Under the pieces are notes generated by a model. The model had not been told where the DNA came from. It saw only the letters and a program-made list of their open reading frames with translations, and searched no databases. A stretch of 38,952 nucleotides of DNA from Gammaproteobacteria bacterium (GTDB taxonomy: Bacteria > Pseudomonadota > Gammaproteobacteria > Beggiatoales > Beggiatoaceae): contig QNES01000019.1 of NCBI GenBank assembly GCA_003645255.1, positions 1 through 38,952 on the forward strand, read 5' to 3'. A program made the translations under genes and the position numbers. This document shows positions 25,149 through 33,532 of the stretch, piece by piece; position 1 is the first letter of the stretch, and each line of letters starts with the position of its first letter.

Positions 25149-25544
25149 ATGTCCCAAGCCGTTATTTTATGTGTAGATGATGAAAGAATCATTTTAGACA
25201 GTCTTCAAATACAACTTGAAGATGCCTTTGGTGATGCTTATCTTTATGAATTTGCTGAAAATGCTGAAGATGCCCTTGAACTGATTGAAGAATTGAATGA
25301 AGAGGGCTTAAATATTCTAGTTATTGTCTCTGATTGGCTCATGCCAGGTATCAAGGGGGATGAACTGTTGATTCGTGTTCATCAGCTGTTCCCTGATATT
25401 GTCAAAATTTTATTAACAGGTCAAGCTGATGAAACAGCCATTAAGCGAGTTCATAAGCAAGTTGAGCTCCAACGTTGTATCTATAAGCCCTGGGATGAGG
25501 AAGAATTAGTGAAAACCATTAAACAAGGTTTAAAAGAATCGTGA
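25149..25544 (+). CDS. Single-domain response regulator
   Basis: A 131-residue stand-alone receiver domain: CVDDE, Asp62 in VSDWLMPG, Thr90 in LLTGQA, Lys113 in IYKPWD. It closely resembles the receivers of the flanking genes, so it probably arose by tandem duplication. No output domain is attached, suggesting a phosphate shuttle or a protein-interaction role. Its stop codon overlaps the GTG start of the next gene by 4 bases (GTGA), so translation is coupled. Confidence 0.92.
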   Translation: MSQAVILCVDDERIILDSLQIQLEDAFGDAYLYEFAENAEDALELIEELNEEGLNILVIVSDWLMPGIKGDELLIRVHQLFPDIVKILLTGQADETAIKRVHKQVELQRCIYKPWDEEELVKTIKQGLKES

Positions 25545-27022
25545 AACAATCCGTTATTATTTGTGTCGATGATGAAAAAACTATACTGAATGCCCTTCAA
25601 ATGGAATTGATGGATGCACTAGGAGATGAGTATCTTATTGAAACCTCTGAGGGGGGTGATGATGCTTTGAGCCTATTTAAGGAATTGTTGGAAGAAAAAT
25701 ATGAAATTCCTTTAATTATATCAGACTACATCATGCCGGATATGCAAGGCGATGAACTTTTAGAACATATTCATACACTTTCTCCCAAAACATTTAAAAT
25801 TTTATTGACAGGTAAAACCAGTCGCAGTGAAATTGTCATTAATGCCGTTAATAATGCTAATTTGTATCGCTACATGCTTAAACCCTGGGATAAAGGAGAT
25901 TTGGTTTTAACGGTGTACGAAGCGGTAAAAAGTTATTTTAAAAATCAACTACTTGAAGAGCAAAATCAGGCACTCAAAGAAGTGAATGCCAAATTACGAG
26001 AGCGCACACAGGCATTATCTCAAACAATTGATCATCTTAAAGCCACTCAACAAGAATTAATTCAATCAGAAAAAATGGCAACCCTGGGTCAAGTGATTGC
26101 TGGCATTGCTCATGAAATTAATACCCCATTGGGTGCTATTTACTCTTCAGTGGAGAATATAGCCAAGGTTTTAAATCAAACTTTGGAACAATTACCTCTT
26201 TTTTTTAAATCACTTTCTTTACAAGAGCAGCAGGATTTTTTTGCCCTAGTCAAACAATCAAGTCCTAATGATACCATTTTATCTTCCAAAGAAAAACGCC
26301 AATATCGACGCGCCTTGATGCATAAATTAGATCAATACGCCACTGAAAATACACTGGTTATTGAAAATACATTGATTATTGCTGATACATTAGTGGAAAT
26401 GGGTATTTATGAAAATATTGATATTTTTTTACTTTGCTTAAAAACTTCTCAAAGTCAAAATATCTTAAATACAGCTTATCAATTAAATAGCTTAAAAAAA
26501 AGTACCCGAATCATTACACTGGCTTCAGAACGTGCCACTGAAGTCGTATCTGCCCTGAAAAAATTTGTTCATTATGATCAGATAGAAAAAGTTCAGGCTA
26601 ATCTTATTGAAGGTATTGAAATCGTTTTAACGCTGTATCATTATCAATTCAAACAGGGCGTGAAAATCATTAAAAATTATGGCGACTTGCCCCCTATTTG
26701 GTGTTATCCTAGTGAACTCAATCAAGTTTGGACAAATTTGGTTCATAATGCCTTACAAGCAATGAATAATCAAGGTACTTTAAAATTTGATGTGTTTGAA
26801 CAAGATAGTTTTGCAATAATTAGTATCACTGATAGTGGAACAGGGATTCCAGATGACATTAAGCCAAAAATTTTTAACCCCTTTTTTACAACTAAACCCG
26901 CCGGCGAGGGCAGTGGGTTGGGATTGGATATTGTCAAAAATATTGTTGAAAAACATGAGGGTAAAATAAACGTAGAAAGTATTGAAGGAAAAACGACATT
27001 TACTGTGTCTATTCCTATTTAG
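25541..27022 (+). CDS. REC-histidine kinase with insert-bearing HisKA domain
   Basis: A 493-residue protein starting at GTG inside the preceding stop (GTGA). The receiver covers about 1-125 (Asp62 in ISDYIMPD, Thr90, Lys114 in LKPW). A coiled coil of about 45 residues leads to His191 in GIAHEINTPLGAI. As in the kinase at 21415, a helical insert of about 120 residues (LPLFFKSLSLQEQQDFF.., KEKRQYRRALMHKL, VEMGIYENI) separates the two dimerisation helices. The ATPase domain has NLVHNALQAM, DSGTGIP and GEGSGLGLDIVKNIV. The repeated phrase ENTLVIENTLIIADTL inside the insert indicates a small internal duplication. It is probably co-transcribed with the single-domain REC gene. Confidence 0.94.
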   Translation: MKQSVIICVDDEKTILNALQMELMDALGDEYLIETSEGGDDALSLFKELLEEKYEIPLIISDYIMPDMQGDELLEHIHTLSPKTFKILLTGKTSRSEIVINAVNNANLYRYMLKPWDKGDLVLTVYEAVKSYFKNQLLEEQNQALKEVNAKLRERTQALSQTIDHLKATQQELIQSEKMATLGQVIAGIAHEINTPLGAIYSSVENIAKVLNQTLEQLPLFFKSLSLQEQQDFFALVKQSSPNDTILSSKEKRQYRRALMHKLDQYATENTLVIENTLIIADTLVEMGIYENIDIFLLCLKTSQSQNILNTAYQLNSLKKSTRIITLASERATEVVSALKKFVHYDQIEKVQANLIEGIEIVLTLYHYQFKQGVKIIKNYGDLPPIWCYPSELNQVWTNLVHNALQAMNNQGTLKFDVFEQDSFAIISITDSGTGIPDDIKPKIFNPFFTTKPAGEGSGLGLDIVKNIVEKHEGKINVESIEGKTTFTVSIPI

Positions 27023-27067
27023 GCATTCCCAAATATACCAAATGTTAGTTTTTTCTGCTCTTCTTAT

Positions 27068-27099
27068 AGAAATCCGATTTTTTCAAAAATCGGATTTCT
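27068..27099. repeat. Palindromic repeat P1, copy 8 (perfect arms)
   Basis: AGAAATCCGATTTTT, two central bases, and AAAAATCGGATTTCT: fully matched 15-bp arms. It lies in the gap between the REC-kinase and REC-cyclase genes. Confidence 0.85.
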
Positions 27100-27135
27100 T
27101 ATACCTACAAATTGAGACTAATCTGCTTTAGCAAA

Positions 27136-28872
27136 ATGATGAATCAACCGGTTATTATATGTGTTGACGATGAGCAAACGATACTGGATAGCTTGAAAAC
27201 CGAACTAAAGCAAACATTTAGCGAGCAATATCTTATAGAAATCGCCCAAAGCGGTGAAGAGGCATTAGAGTTAGTTGAAGAATTATTAGAAGAAGAATAT
27301 GAAATACCCTTAGTTATCTGTGACTACATAATGCCTAATATGAAAGGAGATGAACTGTTAAAACGTTTCCACAGCCTTTCTCCCAACACGCGCAAAATTA
27401 TGCTTACAGGGCAAGCGGATTTTAAAGCCGTCGCTAATGCTATCAAGTATGCCAAGTTATATCGTTATATTCCCAAACCCTGGGATACAGAAGATTTGGT
27501 TTTAACCGTTTCTGAAGCGATTAAAAGTTATGTTCAAGATAAACAAATTGCAGAAAAAAATAAGGAATTGGAAAAAAAAGTAAAAACATTCCATAAATTT
27601 GTGCCTGTTCAATTTCTTGAACTTTTAAATTTAGAAGACAGTGCTCCTATTGAATTAGGTACTTGCGTTGAAAAAAACATGAGTATCATGTTTGCTGATA
27701 TTCGGGGATTTACCACGCTATCTGAAAAAATGACACCACAAGAAAATTTCAATTTCATTAATGCTTATTTAAGTCAGATGGAACCACTGATTGATCAACA
27801 TCATGGATTTATTGACAAATATATTGGTGATGGAATTATGGCATTATTCCCAATCCAGGCTAATGATGCGGTGCAAGCTGCGATTGCTATGTTAAAAAAG
27901 CTTGTTACCTATAATCAAGGGCGGCAACATGCCGACTATGAATCCATTTCAATCGGTATTGGCATCCATACTGGTGCCTTAATGCTTGGTACTGTAGGCG
28001 GAAAAAACCGTATGGATGGTACAGTTATTTCAGATGCGGTGAATTTAGCCTCACGGGTTGAAAGTTTAACCAAAACTTATGGTACCCCCCTATTAATTAC
28101 GGAGCAAACTTATCAACAATTAACCGATGTTTCGCAATATAAGATTCGGAATATTGACAATGTGACAGTTAAAGGTAAAACAAAATCGGTTATTGTTTAT
28201 GAGGTTTTTGATACCGATTCATCGACAAGCATTGAAATGAAATTAAAAACAAAAGCCTCTTTTGAACAAGGTATTCAATGTTTTCATCAAGCACAATTTA
28301 ATGATGCCCAAGTTTTTTTTAAAGAAGTCTGTCAAATTAATGGTAATGATAAGGTGGCGCAAATTTATCTGAACAATTGCAAAAATATATTAAGCATGAT
28401 AATGCCACAATCGTTTCATATTCTGATAGTTGATGACATACCTCTCAACGTGCATGCTTTGATTCACCTTTTAAGCAAAAATAATTTTGAAGTTTCACTT
28501 GCCAAAAGTGGTGAAATAGCTCTGTCGATGGTTAAACAAAATTTACCACATTTGATTTTATTAGATGTGATGATGCCAGGCATAGATGGTTTTGAAACCT
28601 GTCGGCGACTTAAAGCGGAACCACAAACCCAGGGTATTCCTATTATTTTTATAAGTGGTTTAACGGATACAACTGATAAAATTAAAGGTTTTAAAGTGGG
28701 TGCTTTAGACTACATTACTAAACCTTTTCAGCGCGAAGAAGTACTAATACGAATTAAAACCCATTTAAACCTAAGCTATTTGCAACGCAAATGTCAATTA
28801 AAAACTTCCTTAAAAATCAGTAATTTAGAACTGAGAGCGAAAGTAAAACTTATGATAGCACAGGGAATTTAA
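27136..28872 (+). CDS. REC-adenylate/guanylate cyclase-REC response regulator
   Basis: A 578-residue protein. REC1 (about 1-125; Asp63 in ICDYIMPN) is followed by a coiled coil and the KFVPVQFLELL linker. The class III nucleotide cyclase domain (about 182-345) has FADIRGFTTLSE (metal Asp188) and YIGDGIMALF (metal Asp232), with GKNRMDGTVISDAVNLASRVE. A short TPR-like stretch (FEQGIQCFHQAQFNDAQVFFKEV, about 376-400) leads to REC2 (about 427-550; Asp477 in LLDVMMPG). Both metal aspartates are present, so activity is plausible; cAMP versus cGMP cannot be decided here. The start is ATG 27136 or 27139, without a ribosome-binding site; a TTG at 27112 is rejected. It is the likely output of the signalling block. 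Confidence 0.92.
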   Translation: MMNQPVIICVDDEQTILDSLKTELKQTFSEQYLIEIAQSGEEALELVEELLEEEYEIPLVICDYIMPNMKGDELLKRFHSLSPNTRKIMLTGQADFKAVANAIKYAKLYRYIPKPWDTEDLVLTVSEAIKSYVQDKQIAEKNKELEKKVKTFHKFVPVQFLELLNLEDSAPIELGTCVEKNMSIMFADIRGFTTLSEKMTPQENFNFINAYLSQMEPLIDQHHGFIDKYIGDGIMALFPIQANDAVQAAIAMLKKLVTYNQGRQHADYESISIGIGIHTGALMLGTVGGKNRMDGTVISDAVNLASRVESLTKTYGTPLLITEQTYQQLTDVSQYKIRNIDNVTVKGKTKSVIVYEVFDTDSSTSIEMKLKTKASFEQGIQCFHQAQFNDAQVFFKEVCQINGNDKVAQIYLNNCKNILSMIMPQSFHILIVDDIPLNVHALIHLLSKNNFEVSLAKSGEIALSMVKQNLPHLILLDVMMPGIDGFETCRRLKAEPQTQGIPIIFISGLTDTTDKIKGFKVGALDYITKPFQREEVLIRIKTHLNLSYLQRKCQLKTSLKISNLELRAKVKLMIAQGI

Positions 28873-28901
28873 AGTAAAACTTATGATAGCACAGGGAGTT
28901 T
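28840..28901 (+). repeat. 31-base tandem duplication at the end of the cyclase gene
   Basis: AAAGTAAAACTTATGATAGC and the next 11 bases occur twice in direct tandem (28840-28870 and 28871-28901) with one difference. The first copy encodes the last residues (KVKLMIAQGI) and stop; the second is non-coding. Confidence 0.9.
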
Positions 28902-29031
28902 ATAATTGTGAATTATGAATTGGGAATTGGGAAACTTCGTTCCAATCTACTATAATCAAGATCTGACAGGTTTTGGAAACCTGTTCTTTCTTAGAACTTT
29001 TATTTTTCGGAAAAGCTATAAGGGGAAAAAT

Positions 29032-30126
29032 ATGTCAACACCTCAAACGATTTACGAAAGTTTACACCACCAAGGTTTCAGTCGGCGTGACTTTCTCAAA
29101 TTTTGTGGGATAAGTGCCACGATCATGGGCTTATCACCATCCATGATACCCAGGATTGCTAAGGCACTGGAAAACACACCTAAAAAATCGGTCATTTGGC
29201 TCTCCTTTCAAGAGTGTACAGGTTGTACTGAATCCCTGATTCGCGCCCATGCGCCAACAATTGAGGGATTGATTTTTGACCATATCTCTTTAGATTATCA
29301 TCATACTTTGCAAGCTGCATCGGGTAGAGCCGCTGAGCAGGCTCGTGAAAATGCCATGAAAGAACATCACGGCGATTATTTATTAGTAGTTGACGGTTCA
29401 ATCCCAATGGGAAATCCTGGCTATTCGACCAGTGCAGGGATAAGTAGTTTAGATATGTTAAAAGAAGTCGCAAGCGGTGCTGGTGCGATTATTGCCATTG
29501 GTACTTGTGCTGCTTACGGGGGGCTACCCCATGCTGCTCCTAATCCAACCGGAGCGGTGTCGGTGGAAGAACTCATTACTAATAAGCCGCTTATTAATAT
29601 TCCCGGTTGTCCACCGATTCCAGCGGTGATTGCTGGTGTCATTTCTTATATAGTCACTTTTGGTCAATTGCCAAAACGAGATTCATTAAAACGTCCTATC
29701 ACTTTTTTTGGACAAAATATTCATGATCGTTGTTATCGCCGTTCCTTTTATGATCAGGGACTGTTTGCAAACAGTTTTGATGATGAAGGGGCTAAAAAAG
29801 GCTGGTGCTTATACAAACTAGGCTGCAAAGGGCCTGTCACTTATAACGCTTGTGCCACTACTAAATGGAATGAAAACGTCAGTTTTCCCATTGAAGCGGG
29901 GCATGGTTGTTTAGGTTGCTCGGAACCGCATTTTTGGGATGCCGGTCATTTTTATCAAGCACTCTCAGTACCCACCCGCGAGATTGTGGGGACAGCAGGT
30001 TATGCCTTAGCGGCAGGAGCTGCGGTGGGTGTCGCCTCAGCAATGTTAAATAAGAAGAAAAAAGTGGATGCGACCAAAAACCACGAAACAGTGACGATTC
30101 ACGATTTAGAGAGGACATCATCATGA
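29032..30126 (+). CDS. hynS: [NiFe] hydrogenase small subunit (Isp-type, group 1)
   Basis: A 364-residue precursor. The Tat signal (SRRDFLKFCGISATIMG, twin Arg 18-19) is followed by the proximal-cluster motif ECTGCTES (Cys62, Cys65), GTCAAYGG and NIPGCPPIP. The medial/distal region is HDRCYRRSFYDQG, KGWCLYKLGCKGP, NACATTKWN and GHGCLGCSEPHFWD. A C-terminal hydrophobic helix (YALAAGAAVGVASAML) anchors it in the membrane. Its iron-sulfur clusters carry electrons from the Ni-Fe site of the large subunit. AAGGGG 6 bases before the ATG sets the start. The stop overlaps isp1 (ATGA). In Thiocapsa and Allochromatium the order is hynS-isp1-isp2-hynL; here hynL is missing. Confidence 0.95.
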   Translation: MSTPQTIYESLHHQGFSRRDFLKFCGISATIMGLSPSMIPRIAKALENTPKKSVIWLSFQECTGCTESLIRAHAPTIEGLIFDHISLDYHHTLQAASGRAAEQARENAMKEHHGDYLLVVDGSIPMGNPGYSTSAGISSLDMLKEVASGAGAIIAIGTCAAYGGLPHAAPNPTGAVSVEELITNKPLINIPGCPPIPAVIAGVISYIVTFGQLPKRDSLKRPITFFGQNIHDRCYRRSFYDQGLFANSFDDEGAKKGWCLYKLGCKGPVTYNACATTKWNENVSFPIEAGHGCLGCSEPHFWDAGHFYQALSVPTREIVGTAGYALAAGAAVGVASAMLNKKKKVDATKNHETVTIHDLERTSS

Positions 30127-30782
30127 ATTATGTAGACTTCCTATTATGGGTGCGAGGCCCTGCTTTTCAGATCGCGACGGCTATTTTTATTTTTGGGCTT
30201 TCATGGCGTTTGCTTGAAATTTTGTCATTAAGTCGCAAGCCAGAACTCGCTGTTGTCCGCGAAAGGGGCATCGCAGGTGGTTTTCGTACCATTTTCCGTC
30301 GATTTTTACCGGTTGACGATAACACTTTTCAGCGTTCTGCTTTTATTATCACCGCTGGCTATATTTTCCATTTGGGTTTTTTTATCATCCTCTTGCTGTT
30401 TGTTCCGCATATTCTTTTCTTCCGTGAATTCTTTGGTTTTAGTTGGCCCGGTCTCCCAACGCCAGTGATTGGTATCATCACCATTATGACCCTGTTAGCC
30501 CTCATCGCCCTATTAATCAACCGCATGAGACACCCTGTCTTACGATTTTTATCTGGCTTTGAAGATTATTTTGTTTGGATAGTCACTTTTTTACCTGTAT
30601 TAACAGGGTATATGGCGTTTCATCATTTTTTTCACTACCCGTTGATGTTAGCCCTGCATATTCTCAGTGTGGAACTACTGATGATAGTGTTTCCCTTTAC
30701 AAAGTTAATGCATACCTTCACTTGGTTTATTTCACGTTGGTACACCGGGAGTCGCGCCGCCCAAAAAGGAGTACAAGTATGA
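30123..30782 (+). CDS. isp1: Isp1, b-type cytochrome membrane subunit (NarI/DsrM-like)
   Basis: A 219-residue membrane protein with about five hydrophobic helices (IATAIFIFGLSWRLLEIL; SAFIITAGYIFHLGFFIILLL; IGIITIMTLLALIALLI; YFVWIVTFLPVLTGYMAF; LMLALHILSVELLMIVF). Histidines in the second (FHLGFF) and in the HH and LHIL segments of the last helices are the likely haem b ligands. The family (NarI, DsrM, HdrE) exchanges electrons with the quinone pool. Coupled starts at both ends (ATGA with hynS and with isp2) show one operon. The position between hynS and isp2 is diagnostic of Isp1. Confidence 0.92.
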   Translation: MNYVDFLLWVRGPAFQIATAIFIFGLSWRLLEILSLSRKPELAVVRERGIAGGFRTIFRRFLPVDDNTFQRSAFIITAGYIFHLGFFIILLLFVPHILFFREFFGFSWPGLPTPVIGIITIMTLLALIALLINRMRHPVLRFLSGFEDYFVWIVTFLPVLTGYMAFHHFFHYPLMLALHILSVELLMIVFPFTKLMHTFTWFISRWYTGSRAAQKGVQV

Positions 30783-32047
30783 GTACTGCTAGTTTTGAAC
30801 GTGGCTATAATGCCTTTAAAGAAAAAATAGATGCGCCCATCGCCTCATATTTTAGCAGTTGCGTTCACTGTGGGATGTGTGCTCAAGCTTGTATGTTTTT
30901 CACCGAAACCGGTGACCCTAAGTATACGCCCATTTATAAACTTGAACCCATGCGAAAAGTATGGGAACAAGAATACACCTTATTAGGAAAATTAAAGGCC
31001 CTTTTAGGAATAAGTCAAAAATTGACCGATGCCGAATTGGCAGAATGGCAAGAATTGATTTATGGCAGTTGTACCCTATGTGGACGCTGTTCAATGGTTT
31101 GTCCTGTCGGTAATGATTTAGCCTATATGATTCATAAAGCGCGTGAAGGAATTGCCGCAGCAGGACATGCTCCCAAAGGGCTAATTGATGCGACTAAACG
31201 GGCTGTCATAATTGGGAGTGCAATGGGAGTGAAATTAGCTACCCTGCAAGCACAAATTAAACACACTGAACACAATACGGGGATAAGAATTCCTTTGGAT
31301 GAGCCAGGGGTTGATTACCTGGTGATACTATCCGCTCTGGAAGTGGTCAATTTTCCAGAATACTTGGAAGCCCTCGCCAAAATTATGAAACAGGCGGATA
31401 AGACTTGGACGCTCTCATCAATAGCGTTTGAAGCGACCAATCCAGGTCTTCAAATAGGTGTTTCTGATATTGCTAAAGAATTAGTCAGCCGTGTTATTAA
31501 TGTAGCAGAAGAACTCGGCGTGTCAACCGTTATCAGTCCAGAGTGTGGACATGCTTATACAGCAATCCGTTGGGAAGGACCCAATTTAATCGGTCGGTCC
31601 TTTTCTTTCAAAGTCCAGCATATTCTTGAAGTGTTGGATGAACTGCGCGAACAGGGCAAGCTGAAAACCGAGGGCTTTGAAAAAGCACGTTTGACATTCC
31701 ACGATCCTTGCCAATTAATACGGCGCGGCGGTGTTATAGAACAACCACGTCACTTACTGAAAATGGTAGCCACTCACTTTGTTGAAATGGAAGACCCTGG
31801 CAAAATGAATTGGTGCTGTGGTGGTGGAGGTGGTTTGGTAACACAAGAAGAATCTGAAGAACTCCGTACCAAAGCCTTCAATCGCAAAAAGACGCAACTT
31901 GATGCACTTGAGGTAGATACACTCGTCACTGCCTGTTCTAACTGTCGTATTGTCCTTGAAGAAGGGTTTGAAGCTTATGAAATGGAAATGCCAGTGGTTG
32001 GGTTAACAGAAATGGTTGCCGAACATTTGGTTGAATCGGAAGTATAA
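30779..32047 (+). CDS. isp2: Isp2, HdrD/DsrK-like iron-sulfur protein, copy 1
   Basis: A 422-residue cytoplasmic protein. Two ferredoxin-type sites, CVHCGMCAQAC (about 28-38) and CTLCGRCSMVCP (about 97-108), are followed by two CCG-type segments: PECGHAY..HDPC and NWCCGGGGG..ACSNC. HdrD and DsrK relatives use the CCG cysteines for a special 4Fe-4S cluster doing disulfide or thiol chemistry. With Isp1 it forms a transmembrane redox module attached to the hydrogenase. AAGGAG stands 8 bases before the ATG, which overlaps the isp1 stop. A near-copy follows at 32138. Confidence 0.93.
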   Translation: MSTASFERGYNAFKEKIDAPIASYFSSCVHCGMCAQACMFFTETGDPKYTPIYKLEPMRKVWEQEYTLLGKLKALLGISQKLTDAELAEWQELIYGSCTLCGRCSMVCPVGNDLAYMIHKAREGIAAAGHAPKGLIDATKRAVIIGSAMGVKLATLQAQIKHTEHNTGIRIPLDEPGVDYLVILSALEVVNFPEYLEALAKIMKQADKTWTLSSIAFEATNPGLQIGVSDIAKELVSRVINVAEELGVSTVISPECGHAYTAIRWEGPNLIGRSFSFKVQHILEVLDELREQGKLKTEGFEKARLTFHDPCQLIRRGGVIEQPRHLLKMVATHFVEMEDPGKMNWCCGGGGGLVTQEESEELRTKAFNRKKTQLDALEVDTLVTACSNCRIVLEEGFEAYEMEMPVVGLTEMVAEHLVESEV

Positions 32048-32077
32048 TTTTTAGGGGATTTCTTTATAACCCGCTCA

Positions 32078-32109
32078 AGAAATCCGATTTTTGCCAAAAA
32101 TCGGATTTA
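32078..32109. repeat. Palindromic repeat P1, copy 9
   Basis: AGAAATCCGATTTTTGCCAAAAATCGGATTTAT; arms matched over 13 bases. It lies between the two isp2 copies. Confidence 0.8.
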
Positions 32110-32137
32110 TAATTTACTACCATTAGGAGTACAATTT

Positions 32138-33409
32138 ATGAGTGCTGCCAGTTTTGAACGTGGCTATAATGCCTTTAAAGAACAAATAGATGCGCCCATC
32201 GCATCCTATTTTAGCAGTTGTATTCACTGTGGAATGTGTGCTCAAGCCTGTTTGTTTTACACCGAAACAGGTGAGCCTAAATATACCCCCATCTACAAAC
32301 TTGAACCCATGCGAAAAATATGGGAACAAGAATACACCTTATTTGGCAAATTAAAGGTTCTGTTAGGGATCAGTCAAAAATTGACCGATGCCGAGTTGGC
32401 AGAATGGCAAGAATTGATTTATGGCAGTTGTACCCTATGTGGACGCTGTTCAATGGTTTGTCCTGTCGGTAATGATTTAGTTTATATGATTCATAAAGCG
32501 CGTGAAGGAATGGCAGCAGCGGGGCATGCACCGCATAGTCTCATAGAGGGTAATCAGCGTGCTATAAACATTGGCAGTGCCACCGGGGTAGGATTACCCA
32601 CTTTGCAGGCGCAAATTAAAAACATTGAACGCGACACAGGCATAAAAATTCCCATTGATGTGCCAGGGGTTGAATACATGGCATTGATTTCTGCGATAGA
32701 AATTCTCAACTATCCGGAATATCTCAGTTCTCTGGCTAAAATCATGAAACATGTCGGTAAAACTTGGACACTGTCATCAAAAGGTTTTGAAGCGACTAAT
32801 GCTGGGATTCAAATAGGCGTTTCAGATATTGCTAAAGAATTGCTCATGCGAATTGTTAACGAAGCTGAAGAACTCGGCGTTTCAACCGTTATCAGTCCGG
32901 AATGTGGACATGCTTACATGGTGATACGATGGGAAGGGCCTAATTTAATTGCTCGCCCCTTTAATTTTAAGGTCCAACATATTGTTGAATTATTAGATGA
33001 ATGGCGCGAACAAGGCCAATTGGAAACGGAAGGTTTTGAAAAAGCGCGTCTAACTTTCCATGATCCCTGCCAATTAGCGCGACGGGGTGGTGTCATTGAA
33101 CAGCCCCGAAAATTATTAAACATGGTAGCGAATCAGCTGGTAGAAATGGAAGATCGCGGTAAAATGAATTGGTGCTGTGGTGCCGGCGGTGGTTTGGCGG
33201 CACAAGAAGAATCTGAAGCACTCCGTCTCAAAGCCTTCAATCGCAAAAGAACTCAACTCAAAACACTCAAAGTCTCCCAATTAGTCACCGCCTGTGCTCA
33301 TTGTCGGGAACATTTGGAAGAAGGGCTTGAAAACAACGACATGAAAATGTCAGTTGTTGGTTTGACCGAGATGGTTGTCAAGCATTTGGTTGATAAAAAT
33401 GAAACGTAG
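32138..33409 (+). CDS. isp2: Isp2, HdrD/DsrK-like iron-sulfur protein, copy 2
   Basis: A 423-residue paralogue of the preceding gene in tandem, with its own ribosome-binding site (AGGAG 8 bases upstream). All cluster cysteines are kept (CIHCGMCAQAC, CTLCGRCSMVCP, PECGHAY, HDPC, NWCCGAGGG, ACAHC). By my count about 11 residues differ from copy 1 over the first 131, but differences are much denser in the rest. The two copies may serve different partners, or one may be a spare after loss of the downstream large subunit. Where hynL is expected, the next gene is nuoN on the opposite strand. Confidence 0.93.
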   Translation: MSAASFERGYNAFKEQIDAPIASYFSSCIHCGMCAQACLFYTETGEPKYTPIYKLEPMRKIWEQEYTLFGKLKVLLGISQKLTDAELAEWQELIYGSCTLCGRCSMVCPVGNDLVYMIHKAREGMAAAGHAPHSLIEGNQRAINIGSATGVGLPTLQAQIKNIERDTGIKIPIDVPGVEYMALISAIEILNYPEYLSSLAKIMKHVGKTWTLSSKGFEATNAGIQIGVSDIAKELLMRIVNEAEELGVSTVISPECGHAYMVIRWEGPNLIARPFNFKVQHIVELLDEWREQGQLETEGFEKARLTFHDPCQLARRGGVIEQPRKLLNMVANQLVEMEDRGKMNWCCGAGGGLAAQEESEALRLKAFNRKRTQLKTLKVSQLVTACAHCREHLEEGLENNDMKMSVVGLTEMVVKHLVDKNET

Positions 33410-33430
33410 CACAGTAGGTGGGCAATGTCC

Positions 33431-33463
33431 AAACCTGCCAGGTTTTAAAAACCTGGCAGGTTT
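33431..33463. repeat. Palindrome P3, copy 2, between convergent isp2 and nuoN
   Basis: AAACCTGCCAGGTTTT, one central base, then AAAACCTGGCAGGTTT: perfect 16-bp arms. It lies 22 bases after the second isp2 stop and 69 bases after nuoN on the other strand, so it could terminate transcription from both sides. Confidence 0.85.
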
Positions 33464-33532
33464 AATTTCGAGTATTATTGAATCCTAATTCATAAATGAT
33501 TTATAGTTCCTCGTATAGCCACCGCTGGAAAG

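Noticed and set aside
30575-30778. Extension of isp2 back into isp1
   Set aside because: Overlaps the conserved C-terminal part of isp1; the ATG at 30779 has a good ribosome-binding site and fits the family start.
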